Assembly: GCA_903632075.3 (NCBI GenBank)
Contig: CAHIKZ030004727.1
Location: 1,250,001-1,314,000 of the forward strand
DNA: 64,000 bases
Reading direction: 5' to 3'
Source of the DNA: Acanthosepion pharaonis
Lineage: Eukaryota; Mollusca; Cephalopoda; Sepiida; Sepiidae
Under the pieces are notes generated by a model, which did no database searches, was not told the DNA's origin, and saw only the letters and a program-made list of their open reading frames with translations. Both the position numbers and the translations under genes were made by a program. Positions 11,480 through 21,254 of this stretch are shown piece by piece (the first letter of the stretch is position 1; every line of letters starts with the position of its first letter).

Positions 11480-11577
11480 CGCCAATTCAGTCGGGTTTCG
11501 ATCCTAAGTAGAGGCAACCGGACGTCTAGCCACACTGAAGAGCTGTGAAACAGCGAAACGGTCTGTCTGTGGATGAC

Positions 11578-11578
<1 letters not shown>
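11480..11578 (-). repeat. Interspersed repeat R1, copy 3
   Basis: The least mutated copy by eye. On the minus strand it starts GTCATCCACAGACAGACC next to the AT array, passes TGGCTAGACGTCCGG (A-box-like) and GATCGAAACC (B-box-like), and ends near GAATTGGCG. A tRNA-like Pol III promoter is plausible but unproven. Confidence 0.6.

Positions 11579-11627
<49 letters not shown>
11578..11627. repeat. (AT)n microsatellite
   Basis: Uninterrupted AT run abutting R1 copy 3. Confidence 0.95.
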
Positions 11628-11630
<3 letters not shown>

Positions 11631-11639
11631 AGAGAAAGA

Positions 11640-12150
11640 GATACTTGTGTAATATTTCAGCATCAATTTTCATTGCCCACTGACTTTACATCTACTACAC
11701 CAGTCTTCTTTGTTCCTATTCTTTCAAGTGGAATGATTTTCTGATGGAAACATGAAGAGAGGCTTGAAAATGGGTTTGCTACCAAGGGAAGAAAAGTAAC
11801 TCACACCAACTTTTCTCAACATTTATTAGTAGCAGATTGTCTGCCTTTTCAAGCAAAGTTATAAATACACATCAAACTTGTAAATATTCATCCTCCAATG
11901 GTATTATAATGATTGCACTTGCACATGTGCACTTTTCCCATTGCAAATGACCGTCTGTATGCAAAGAGTGTAAATGCAATGTGCATCAGAATCAATCTTG
12001 CACATTTACAAATCTACCATTTGTCCATGCATTGAATATTGCTCCTATATCTAGTCTGGTGATCTGGCTATATATATATATACTTTCTCACTGACATGAC
12101 ATGGCTTCTCTCTGTCTTTTGTATAAATATAACCACATGAATTTAACTGT
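11640..12150. other. No gene recognised
   Basis: Short (TA)n at 12069-12082. Otherwise unassigned. Confidence 0.5.
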
Positions 12151-12154
12151 ACTA

Positions 12155-12265
12155 CTAGTTTGGCAGTTAGGTCTCATCATTTTACTATTAAAATAGCTAG
12201 ATGTAAACATAAGTTCTATTCTGATATTGTTTTCTCACACGTCTTACCTGATGAAAATTATTCAG
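12155..12265 (+). pseudogene. LINE L2r fragment
   Basis: Shares GGTCTCATCATTTTAC and GCTAGATGTAAACATAAGTT with the L2r copies at 13485, 29825 and 39905. Truncated before the W-N-S-L-P block. Confidence 0.55.
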
Positions 12266-12334
12266 ACAAACCACATTCCTTATCTCTACCTGTTCCAACC
12301 TTACCAGCTAAATATGAAAATGTTGAAAAATTTT

Positions 12335-12690
12335 CTCACTAATGAAGAAGAGACCTGAAACAACTGAGATATGGTTCTACAGGAGGATGCTGAGAATATC
12401 ATGGACAGAAAATGTGAGCAACAAGAAAGTTTTAAGGAAAATGAAAACATAAAACACACTCTATTTAGACTCAAAAAAGATAGTTGAAATTTTTTGGACA
12501 TATATTGAGGAAAGAGTGTTCAGTAAATTTGACACTCACAGCAATAGAGATAGAGGGAAAACAGTAATCTCTCATGTTTTTGTGTAAAAGGGTAACAGAA
12601 TAAGGAATGTGAGAGATGATAAGGGGGAAATATTGATTAAAGTGATGACAGATGGGCAGTTGTTGAGGGTGTATATAAGATAGCTGCCAT
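12335..12690 (+). pseudogene. LINE L1r fragment
   Basis: Encodes degenerate W-F-Y-R-R-M-L-R-I-S-W-T-E-N-V-S-N-K-K-V-L, then L-K-F-F-G-H-I-x-R-K-E (frameshifted) through to about 12660. It joins L2r sequence at its 5' side, so this is a mosaic of two LINE families. Confidence 0.7.
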
Positions 12691-12714
12691 ATTTGAAATC
12701 ATAAATAGAAAAAA

Positions 12715-13225
12715 AGTTTGGTTTGACTTGGTTTGTTTTGTTTTACAACATATCAATCTCAATGGGTTATTTAATGCTGACAAGATTTTTATTGTTGGTA
12801 ATGTTTTTTCCAAAAAATGTATTGTTGGTAATATTTTTCCAAAAAATGTATTGATTGGTAATATTTTTTTCCTTTTTAAAATGTTTTGTCAGTAATATCT
12901 TTTTTTTTCAAAAATGTACTGATGTTTTTTTTTTTAAATGTATTGCTGGTAATTTTTTTTTTAAAAGAAAGTACTGCTGGTAATAATTTTTCCTTCAATA
13001 ATTCATTGCTAGTAATAATTTTTTACAAAAAATATTGCTGTTATTTAAACTTGTATTTACACTTTCGTGGTGTTTTGACACCAATTTGCAGGGTGAGGTG
13101 GGGGAGTCAATTATTTGCCCATAGCTGGGACCCTAACAGGTGCTACCAACACGGGTCTGGGTGGACCATGGAACATCAGTAATTAAGAGGTTGTTCCATG
13201 CTCCTCAAAACCTCCTGATCAAAGG
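12715..13225 (+). repeat. Repeat family H, copy 1, with internal ~31-bp minisatellite
   Basis: Starts with TTGGTTTGTTTTG and ACATATCAATCTCAATGGG. It then has about seven units of TATTGTTGGTAATATTTTTT-type repeats (12790-13040), then a fixed 3' block with CCCATAGCTGGGACCCTAAC and AATTAAGAGGTTGTTCCA. The same three-part order occurs at 48115-48620 (+) and 63205-63510 (-). Confidence 0.8.
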
Positions 13226-13229
13226 CCTT

Positions 13230-13480
13230 GCTGTTGGCTGTAGTTTGTCATCATAGCCAGAATGTAATAAAAGAAAAAAGAGCAAAATTTTTTTATTAAC
13301 AAATTAAATAATAAAAGTTTTCTGAGGCTTTAAACCATCCAAGAAACAATGGTTACATACCACTCAAGCCCAAATGTAAATGTCTGGATGATGTTGTCAT
13401 TAATAAACAGAGAGAAACATTATAGATGGAAACTATTTGAATATGTTCAACCATGGCTTCGCCACACACCCTCCACAAGT
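13230..13480. other. No gene recognised
   Basis: Unassigned sequence between repeat H and an L2r tail. Confidence 0.5.
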
Positions 13481-13484
13481 ATCA

Positions 13485-13660
13485 AAATAGCTAGATGCAA
13501 GTGTAAATTCTATTTCAATAGTTTCTTTTCTTACACTTCTCTCCTTTGGAACTCTCTTCTAGCTTCTTGCTTTGTTGTAACCTACAATATTCCAAAATTT
13601 AAATGCAATATCAGTCACCATCTTCTATCGTCCTGAATCCGGTTCTTTTATTGTCCTTTC
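13485..13660 (+). pseudogene. LINE L2r 3' region, plus copy
   Basis: The frame at 13480-13635 reads I-A-R-C-K-C-K-F-Y, F-S-Y-T-S-L-L-W-N-S-L-L-A-S-C-F and F-K-C-N-I-S-H-H-L-L. This resembles the W-N-S-L-P C-terminus of LINE RT proteins. It is followed head-to-head by a minus copy at 13660-13765. Confidence 0.65.
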
Positions 13661-13765
13661 TCCTCGCTAAAGAAACAGTTAGCAGAGAACCTATAGCCAT
13701 TTAGCCTTTGACCTTGCTGCTAATCTAGTACTGCACTTAAATTCATAAAGTCTAGGTACTCTAGA
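13660..13765 (-). pseudogene. LINE L2r fragment, minus copy
   Basis: The minus strand begins GTACCTAGACTTTATGAATT, the same 5' border as the minus copy at 18395-18735. Confidence 0.6.
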
Positions 13766-13769
13766 GGAA

Positions 13770-14470
13770 AATTCATCAGAACAATTACCATGAAAATATT
13801 TGTAACAGAGTGAATGTTGAGATTGTTGATGTAAGTTACTCCATGTTATATGTATTAGTAGTTGATAGATGATTCCTTTTCTCTTTTTTTATACTGAAAA
13901 CGAAATGAATAAAACATACAACAATAAGACATTGAGACATGTATTGAAATTAATGACAAGGATAAGTATTTTTACTTTTCATGAATGTTATTTACGGTAT
14001 TGGTTTTGTGTTTTTAAAATGTTCTCAGGTTTATTGTCTCTTTTTGTTTCTTTAAAATATCGCCTTACTTGATTATAATCATTTTGAGAATTTCATGGTT
14101 AAGGCAAGTTTTCGAAACTGTCAACTCTGGACTTTCATGAAGCGAAGAAGATATGCCAGTGTTGTTCTTTTACTACTGCTACTGTCACACTGCTTGTGGT
14201 GGAAAGGCTGTTTTTATATTGATGAATAGGTTGTTTTTATGATGATGAAATTTTAGACCTTGATTCCTAGAATGATGAAATATCATCATCATGAATCATC
14301 ACTGGTGGAAACGTTTTTAGAATGATGAAATTTTAGCTCTTTATTAATATCATGATGATCATCATAATGTATTTATAGAAAAAGCACAGGGAAGCGACAT
14401 TACTAAAGTTTTCTCATTCTCTTTCACATGGGTAACCACTTGAGAATAACAGATACTGTAAGCTTGGATG
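13770..14470. other. No gene; GATGATGAAATTTTAG repeated
   Basis: The tract GATGATGAAATTTTAG recurs at about 14240, 14260 and 14315, with ATCATCATGAATCATCA nearby. No coding signal. Confidence 0.5.
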
Positions 14471-14479
14471 TGTGGACAG

Positions 14480-14590
14480 TATAATGGATAATGATTCACT
14501 TATGAGTATATACTCTTGGGAAATGTATGAAACTACCTCTTCTTCCCCTCATCCATGGGTTAATTAGTAAGACTTATATTGCTAAATCAT
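14480..14590 (+). repeat. SINE body fragment, plus
   Basis: Matches the SINE body of 46850-46960 (ACTCTTGGGAAATGTATGAA and CCATGGGTTAATTAG). Only the middle part is present. Confidence 0.5.
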
Positions 14591-14618
14591 AATTATCTAT
14601 AAAAAGCATTCTTACAAT

Positions 14619-14847
14619 TGTTGTGGCCTTGTTAGGGCCAGAAATAAAGACACAAGAGAGGAACTGAGTTAAACAAATATATTAACAGAAACAGTAAAAC
14701 AAGCATATACAAAAAAGAGTGTTACAGCAATAATGTTCGGTCCAACTGTCAGAGCTGACTGCTAGAAACTTCCCTCTCCAAAAGGCAGTACCTGTTCCTA
14801 TTTAAAGCTGGGAGAGTCCATGTGTGCATGGGTAAATTACCATAACA
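14619..14847 (-). mobile_element. Solo LTR (229 bp) with 5-bp target-site duplication ACAAT
   Basis: On the minus strand the element runs TGTTATGG...CCACAACA (TG...CA ends). It has a promoter-like TTTAAATAGG about 45 bp in, and pyrimidine/AT-rich 3' sequence with TTTATTTC before the end. ACAAT is present on both sides (14614-14618 and 14848-14852). No internal region is present, as expected after LTR-LTR recombination. The parent superfamily is not determined. Confidence 0.85.
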
Positions 14848-14924
14848 ACAATCTAAAAATATTTTCTGGCTTTTAATAACCTGCAAAGGGTTGATAAACC
14901 ATAGAAAACAAGTCAATTAATCAT

Positions 14925-14998
14925 TCTCTTTCACTCTCAGTAACCCCTTGTGTCTTAGTGACATTATTATCTTCCTTGGGGTAAAATGATAAAAAAAA
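14925..14998 (+). pseudogene. LINE L2r tail
   Basis: Contains ACCCCTTGTGTCTTAGTGAC and TTCCTTGGGGTAAAATGAT followed by an A run. This is the 3' terminal module only. Confidence 0.65.
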
Positions 14999-14999
14999 A

Positions 15000-15400
15000 G
15001 TCTCTAAAGGATTTTTGCAATCAACGATCAACAGGAAACTTGCATATTCTTAATGTATCAAAGTTTTGGGAGAGCAAATGACCAAATCAGTGATTTGGGA
15101 TAGCAGGACAACAGATTTAGTGAAGAGATTGTCTAGATCACCGCACAGGTCAAAATTATGTTTAATCCAAACATAATTTTGACCCATATGTCGGTCTCCT
15201 TGTCAAGATGCAAAGGAAGATTATATCCCTTTGGGTAAAATGAATTGCCAAGGGTCATATTACACCCAGTGAGCAACATCAGTTCATAGGGGTGATGAAC
15301 CCCAATTGTTATGTAGAAGCAAGACATGTTTGCCCATAGCTTTAAAGAGAGTAGAGGAAATCATATGGTCTCATCAGATATATAGAGCACTTCAATGGCC
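15000..15400. other. No gene; short inverted repeat
   Basis: CAAAATTATGTTTAATCC at about 15152 and its near complement AACATAATTTTGACCC form a short hairpin at 15150-15185. Nothing else. Confidence 0.5.
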
Positions 15401-15409
15401 TGCTGACCA

Positions 15410-15590
15410 TTTAGCCATTGCAAAGTGTAATGTCAATCAACATCTACTGATACCTCGATCTTGTTCCCTTTCCTTCTCTTTATCCTCTCTCCAACCACAC
15501 CTCTTTACTCTTGTTCTCCACCCTCTGTAACTCCATTTGTGCTAGTGGCACTCACACCTTGCTTGGAGTGAAATGTTTAAAAAAAAATGA
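15410..15590 (+). pseudogene. LINE L2r 3' fragment
   Basis: Has AAGTGTAATGTCAATCAAC and the tail CTTGCTTGGAGTGAAATG followed by A8. Confidence 0.6.
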
Positions 15591-15668
15591 CAAGACCTCT
15601 GCTATTTCCCATTCACACTGCTTGTTGTATTCATATGGGTTATAATTTCTCTGCATGGGACAAATAAT

Positions 15669-15671
<3 letters not shown>

Positions 15672-15706
<35 letters not shown>
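15672..15706. repeat. (AT)n microsatellite
   Basis: Uninterrupted AT run. Confidence 0.95.
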
Positions 15707-15710
<4 letters not shown>

Positions 15711-15954
15711 CTTGTATGACATTGTGATATAAAAATTCTCTTTGTGAACAATACATGTGTGTAATTTCTATCTTTCAGCTATTCTGTTCCATCTATTGCA
15801 TTAAGGTATACAACATCATGGATATTATGATGTCTATAATGGAGAAATGCAAACTGAAGATATTCTCTCTTTTCTAGCATTCCAATTATTTTTGTTGTTA
15901 TTTGATACAGTGAACACTGTTATCAATGAAATAAATACAAACCACTTTGCAAAA

Positions 15955-16000
15955 ATATTTTTTAATCATTTCACCCCAAGGAAGACAATAAAACCACTAA
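15955..16000 (-). pseudogene. LINE L2r tail, minus
   Basis: TTAATCATTTCACCCCAAGG is the reverse complement of the L2r terminus. Confidence 0.55.
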
Positions 16001-16685
16001 TACTCAAAGTTTTTCTTCTCAGAGAAAAACCAAAGCATTCTGGGCTTTTGACTTGCTCAACAAGCACTTTACACAGATCAGATGGTTATCTTTTTTTTTA
16101 CAGGCATGAATTGGCTTCCCTACATCACATATGACATGTATCAAAGGTCTTCATGTACAATGCTCCAATAGAGTCTTAGCAATAAATTTAATTGATTTTC
16201 AAGGGTTCTTATCAATAATTTTCTGCACATTTTGTACAAATTTATGTGTCTTGATGGTATTACTATTCCTAACAGGCATTTGATATTTGTTTACTGCAGT
16301 AGAATCCCCATCAGCGGCTTCCAGCTCCTTGTAAACTTTGACAACAAACAGCCATGCAACTTTTAGGAAGCAAGTAATCTTAACTGCAAGGAAGCAGTTA
16401 GAAAAAAAAGTTAGTGGTATTAAAAGACATGTCCTCAAAGAAGATAGTAATCCTGCCTATAATAAAGATATCAAAGATTAGTTAGGGATTATCATTTTTT
16501 TTATTCTGCCCTATTAAAAAGAAATCAAATTGGCAAGCATTGCATTCACTTTTGTACAAAAGTTTTTGAAAAAAATATGAATCTGTCACTTCTCCAATCA
16601 TCTATGGGTTAAATAACAGGGTAAAATATGCTCTCTATTGTTTGGTAGCAACCAATCTAAGTGAATGAAAATCCAAACCATGGAG
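16001..16685. other. No gene; small SINE-body piece at 16580-16625
   Basis: ATCTATGGGTTAAATAACAG matches the SINE body. The reading frame 16199-16438 (minus) has no recognised motif. Confidence 0.45.
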
Positions 16686-16689
16686 AATG

Positions 16690-17165
16690 CAATGTGAAAT
16701 CACTCTTCTATCTTTTCTAAAAGATTATGGCAAATCACAGGTAATAAAGAAATGGAATATGTGAAGAGCCATGATTGCCTACACACTGAAGGGACATGGA
16801 ATCTGAAGCTGTGGATAAGGTAACAGGAAACCACTCCACCATATTTCCCATGAAACCATGGCAATTCACAGAAAAGGAATCTGTGATGAGCCATTATCAC
16901 CTACATCCTAAAGGGAAATGTCTTTTATTATTTATATTCATCTGTGGCTTTGACATTTTTATAGAGATTTCTTGGAGAATTTGGCATTCACACAAAGGCA
17001 AGACCGTTGGGGAGAGGAAGCAGGTCATCTACTTGATACATTTGTGTCAGATGGATGGTAGAACAGTGTCAGGCGGATGTTAAAATGACAGCTGTTACTG
17101 AAAGCTACAATCGATAAGAAGTTGTGAAGAACCATGTTCAGCCACTTTCTGAATGAGCACAGTAT
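16690..17165 (+). pseudogene. LINE L1r 3' region, repeated pieces
   Basis: Three pieces of one 3' end occur in the same direction: 16725-16805 (A-I-x-x-x-L-K-G-H-G tract), 16810-16920 (preceded by CCACCATATTTCCCATGAAA), and 16960-17165. In the last piece the frame reads R-x-R-K-Q-V-I-Y-L-I-H-L-C-Q-M-D. The doubled end suggests a small tandem duplication or two insertions. Confidence 0.65.
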
Positions 17166-17195
17166 ACAAAAGAAATTCCTCTTTTAATTTCTATA

Positions 17196-17233
17196 GTCAT
17201 GTTTCGACCATTGTACCCTTAGACCTTTGTCAG
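17196..17233 (-). ncRNA. Hammerhead-ribozyme-like motif, type D (decayed)
   Basis: The minus strand reads CTGACAA, then A, GGTC, a 12-nt loop, GGTC, GAAACATGAC. The CTGANGA box has one change (G8 to A) and the cleavage triplet reads GAC. It is probably a dead copy of the class described at 43485 and 44569. Confidence 0.35.
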
Positions 17234-17239
17234 GTGTCT

Positions 17240-18010
17240 GTTATAGTTGTTAACTTGAGAATTACAAACTGACTCATTTGTTCAATCTATGGTGGGGAGA
17301 TTTTCTCATTCCACAGTCCCAGAACTGGAAAGAACTAACGGAGGGAAGCTATCCTCTGGTAAACACATAAAAAATTGAATTTATATACACAATATTTTCA
17401 CCCTGAAGGTTAAAACACTTAGGTAAAGTGGAGACCAAATTCCCTGTCTGAATGTGCAGATTTTTGTGAAGACGTTTTTAAGAAAATCATTCAAAAAAAT
17501 CTCTCTGTTGCAACCAGCCCTTTTTGCTTTTGTTGGGAAGATTTAAATGCAAGGTATGTTATTTTATGCAAAACTTTTTAGAAAGATTTGTGAATAACAT
17601 GCAATTTTAGAAATTTTCCTCAGGGTGTATAAATTTTCACAACACACTGCATACATATATACACATGCTATCTTTTCTTCAGATATCCTGCCATGTTGCA
17701 TTAAAAACACGAAGCAAACTTTCTTTTGTAGAAGATTTTTCTAGACATTTTCATTGAACTAGAATTCAAAATGGCTACCCAGACATGATTCATGGTAGAA
17801 GATTGGCTATGAAAATTGTTTAATACCATTTTGAACATGCCATTTTTTAAAAAAATATCTAGTTTTCTTGTTTTTATAAATTAAATATGTTCCAATTAAT
17901 ATATTTTCATTTATGTCATGCATGTTATTGTAAACCTCCATCATCTTTTTTTATTCCATTGCTAAGATATGGTCCACTCAAATGGCTTCTTTTCACTAAC
18001 TCCTCTGAGG
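17240..18010. other. No gene recognised
   Basis: Unassigned AT-rich sequence. The frame at 17887-18300 runs out of register through a LINE tail and is not a gene. Confidence 0.5.
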
Positions 18011-18014
18011 AATT

Positions 18015-18300
18015 CATGAATTTAAGCATGCTACTTTTACTGCTGGACTACCTAAATGCAACCGATACTTCTATTCCAACAGTTTCTTTTCTCACACTTC
18101 TTACATGTGGAACTCCCTTCTGTTTACTTGTTTCTCTGATAGCGACAATCCTCAAAAGTTTAAATGCAATGTCAATCGCCATGTTCTCTCTTCTTGAATC
18201 CCCTTCATCTTTTGTCCTTTCCTCAGTTCGCCCTATTCTCAGTCTTCTCTCTCACTTACACTCAGCAGCACAACAAACATTATTTTTAAAAATCCATTAA
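18015..18300 (+). pseudogene. LINE L2r 3' region, left arm of inverted pair
   Basis: Contains ATGAATTTAAGCATGCTAC (5' border), AGTTTCTTTTCTCACACTTC, AAGTTTAAATGCAATGTCAA and the start of the tail. It is arranged tail-to-tail with 18395-18735. Confidence 0.7.
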
Positions 18301-18394
18301 AAAAATTTGCTGTCTTTTGGGATACATGTTGCACAGAGTAGTAATCTATTCCAAACAGGAAAAAAGGAGAACAAAGATGGAAAACATATTTATT

Positions 18395-18735
18395 TTTTAA
18401 TCATTTCACCCCCAAGCAAGGCAATAATGCCACTAAGACACAAGTGGTTACTGAGTAAGAGAATATGACAAAAAGAAACACTATTAAGGAGAAGGAACAT
18501 TAAAAGAACAAGAATCAAGAAGTCAGTAGATAACAATTGATATTGCATTTAAATTTTTGAAGTTCAAAGTTAACTGGGAAGGAAGAAATTGGAAGAGAGT
18601 TCTACAAGTGAGAAGTGTGAGAAAAAAAACTGTTAGCATAGAACTTACAGTTACATCTAGTCATTTCAACTGTAAAATGATGAGACCTTGCAAGCATTCT
18701 ACTACTGCACTTAAATTCATAAAGTCTAGGTACCA
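18395..18735 (-). pseudogene. LINE L2r 3' region, right arm of inverted pair
   Basis: The minus strand runs from GTACCTAGACTTTATGAATT (18735) to the terminal module CTTGCTTGGGGGTGAAATGA (about 18400). It has the same borders as the left arm, giving an inverted repeat of ~290 bp separated by ~95 bp. Confidence 0.75.
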
Positions 18736-18764
18736 TACTGGAAAGTAATATTTATTTTGAATAA

Positions 18765-18930
18765 TACAAAAATATGGCACAAGGTCAAAAGGGGAGATAG
18801 TGGTAGGCTGACCTTCAATCTGTCTTATCTTCAACTTAGCTAGCCATGATTACTGACCCAAACATACCACAGTATTCCTTACACAAAAATAACACATTCT
18901 TACTACAACCATCATAATACCTCAGAGTCT
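18765..18930 (+). repeat. Repeat family I (ATGGCACAAGG), copy 1
   Basis: Begins ATGGCACAAGGTCAAAAG and contains ACATACCACAGTATTCC. A similar start and order occurs at 52422-52600, and only the start at 36523-36560. Class unknown. Confidence 0.45.
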
Positions 18931-18939
18931 CTAAATAGT

Positions 18940-19355
18940 CCTAACTAGTTCCCATACATGCAATTTGTCCATAATGGATAGTTCATCAATTATTACAAGT
19001 AATAGAGTAAATTTCTTCTTCAAGTTTTAGCTTATTATTTTGTTTTGTATTAAGTCTTTATTGTTGTAGATGTAGTTGTGAAAAATTTTGAGTTGAGTTT
19101 AGATAAATTCTATTCAATTGTAGTTGTGATAGAGTTGAAAAATATATCTTTTAATTCACTGGGTTTGTTAGGAAGGACTGCTTTTCTATTTCAAAATATT
19201 TTAGTAGCCTTTTTTTTTGCATTGAATATTAAATAGAGCATTGGAGGAGCTTAAAAGTATTTTCAATGCATTTCTCTTCTTCATGTAAATGCTGAGGGCT
19301 ACCAATTATGAGTGCTCTTAAATGAAGTCCAAAAATCTCCTTTTCTCTATCTCAT

Positions 19356-19360
<5 letters not shown>
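18940..19360. other. No gene recognised
   Basis: AT-rich, no motif. Confidence 0.5.
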
Positions 19361-19398
<38 letters not shown>

Positions 19399-19420
19399 TC
19401 ACAAAAACTTTTCTATTTAG

Positions 19421-19478
<58 letters not shown>

Positions 19479-19485
19479 ATGTATG

Positions 19486-19531
<46 letters not shown>
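19361..19531. repeat. Compound microsatellites (TA)n / (TG)n / (GTAT)n
   Basis: TA run 19361-19395, then TA 19422-19464, TG/GTAT 19465-19490 and TA 19490-19531. The last run directly precedes a palindrome with hammerhead-like arms. Confidence 0.95.
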
Positions 19532-19534
<3 letters not shown>

Positions 19535-19539
19535 CCTGA

Positions 19540-19632
19540 ACAAACCTACCTAGGTTTCACCTAAACGGATCGTCAGGAAAGTTCAGCCAAACTTTCCTGA
19601 CAATCTGTTTAGGTGAAACCTAGGTAGGTTTG
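19540..19632. repeat. 93-bp palindrome with hammerhead-like arms, type C
   Basis: Two 44-nt arms (19540-19583 and 19589-19632) are complementary with two mismatches and a 5-nt loop. Each arm, read outward, has a CTGACGA-like box (intact on the minus strand, CTGACAA on plus), a CC/GG mini-stem, GAAA, and the perfect palindrome ACCTAGGT followed by A. It sits at the edge of a TA array. Confidence 0.75.
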
Positions 19633-19639
19633 TCTCTCT

Positions 19640-20220
19640 ACTAGGTGTATCTAGGTCTGCTTTACAGTTGTATTGAGCTCTTTTGTTAGTTAGTTGTTAC
19701 TCGTATCGGGGTTTTTTCTTTAGGCTTCAGACCTGCATCTGTGCGATTTTTTTGTCGGCAGAAGTTCATGTTTGTAGCTCTTTCTTTTTTTAAAACCTTT
19801 ATGATGAGAAAATATATTAAAAATCAGAATTTTTGTATAAATCTGTGGCCTTTCTCAACGAGAAATAAAAAATGAAGTTGTACTTTTGTGGGAGGAAAAT
19901 TGTTTTATTTTTTTTTCACATGTCTTATACCACTGATGAAATCTAGTAGTTTTGTGCTAGTTTCTTGTTCTGATTAGGATTTTAGGTTTGTAGATAACTA
20001 CATTACTATAAATATAGGGTGTGATTGGTAAATTGCCATTTATATTTTTAATTTTTGTGCGTGTACTTTGTTTGCTTTTGATTATGTTGACTGCTCTGTA
20101 TACTAGGGTCAGTTGGGCACTGTCTGTGAAAAAAAATTGCACCATGATGCAAGTATCTACGCCAGAAATTTGGAAACAGCATGATGTACTGTTTGGCATT
20201 CATACCGAAAGCCCCAATAA
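19640..20220. other. No gene recognised
   Basis: T-rich unassigned sequence. Overlapping short frames at 19957-20266 have no recognised domain. Confidence 0.5.
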
Positions 20221-20222
20221 AA

Positions 20223-20473
20223 TATAGACAGATCCTGAAGACCAGAACATACAACAGCCGCAACATTGTGAATATGGCAGTTAAAATGAGGACAACACTC
20301 TGAACAATGTAAATAGTGTAAATAGTTACAAATCCTCATCTCAGAAATATAGACAGATCCTGAAGAAGGATAGAGTATACAATGGCTGAAATGTCATGAA
20401 TATGACAAGATGAGGACAACAGTCCAAACAAAGTAAATAGTGTTAATAGTTACAATACCTCATCTCAGAAATA
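20223..20473 (+). repeat. Tandem dimer of a ~125-bp unit with hammerhead-like core, type F
   Basis: Copy 1 runs 20223-20347 and copy 2 20348-20473. Both start TATAGACAGATCCTGAAGA and end with CCTCATCTCAGAAA. In copy 2, CTGAAGA is followed by A, GGAT, an 11-nt loop, GGCT, GAAATGTC. In copy 1 the equivalent reads CTGAAGA...AGCC, GCAACATTG. A partial third copy lies at 41655-41745. Tandem units with a self-cleavage-type motif suit a hammerhead satellite or retrozyme; activity is not shown. Confidence 0.6.
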
Positions 20474-20625
20474 GACTGATGTTCTTAACTGCTTTCAAGA
20501 AATCAAATTTTTTTTGTTATCTAAAATACTTTTGTACAAGAAAGTCATCATATATGCTAAGAAAAAATCTCCTTTTCTCTATCTCATCACTGTATATATA
20601 TATATATATATATGTATATATAAAT

Positions 20626-20660
20626 ATCTATCATATTCAATAAAATATATTTGAAAAAAT

Positions 20661-20695
<35 letters not shown>

Positions 20696-20733
20696 ACCAT
20701 TTTTTCAAATATATTTTATTGAATATGATAGAT
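20626..20733. repeat. Perfect 40-bp inverted repeat around (TA)n
   Basis: Arm 20626-20665 (ATCTATCATATTCAATAAAA...) and arm 20694-20733 are exact reverse complements over 40 nt. They enclose a 28-nt TA loop. Another TA run lies at 20593-20614. Confidence 0.9.
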
Positions 20734-20739
20734 GATTTT

Positions 20740-21250
20740 TACATTTGGTAGGAGAAGGGTGGGTAAAAATTGACTGTAGTGACTATTGTTCCAAGCACTT
20801 TTGCCTACTTCTTTAGCCATTTTTAAGGGGTTTGTTGTTAAGTTTTGTTAATTTCTTTTCATGGTTGTCTGTTTAAGATGTAGTTGTGTGATGCCTATAT
20901 AGTTGTAGCATTTATTCTGAATCCCGCGAAAGAAACGTGCCTGGAATTCAAGCAGGTCACTTTCCATTTTAAAAAAACTTTTTCCACATTATTTCCATTT
21001 GTAAATAAGATAAGATAAAGTCATTTAATATCATTGGGCTCTTTGTCTCTGGTATACCTCAGTAGCAGAACTCATCTAGGACTGACTACCTGATGATTGC
21101 ATGAAAAAACATGAAACTTTAAATTGTGGTTGGTCACTGTTCACCAGGAATTTATCTAGACATATATATTCAACCTTTCCATTGTATTCGATGTATGAGG
21201 GTCAAGCAACTCAGTTCCTAGGAACCAACAACCAGACAACAGCACATGAG
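20740..21250. other. Unassigned; weak hammerhead-like tract at 21088-21125
   Basis: CCTGATGATTGCATG followed by AAAAAACATGAAACTTT has the right order but an incomplete stem II closing pair. I do not call it a feature in its own right. Confidence 0.4.
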
Positions 21251-21254
21251 ATTT

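Noticed and set aside
17887..18300. 137-codon plus-strand frame
   Set aside because: Runs through the L2r tail in a frame other than its coding remnant; hydrophobic low-complexity product.
21088..21125. Hammerhead-like CCTGATGATTGCATG...GAAAC tract
   Set aside because: Stem II does not close next to GAAA and no palindrome follows; kept only as a note.
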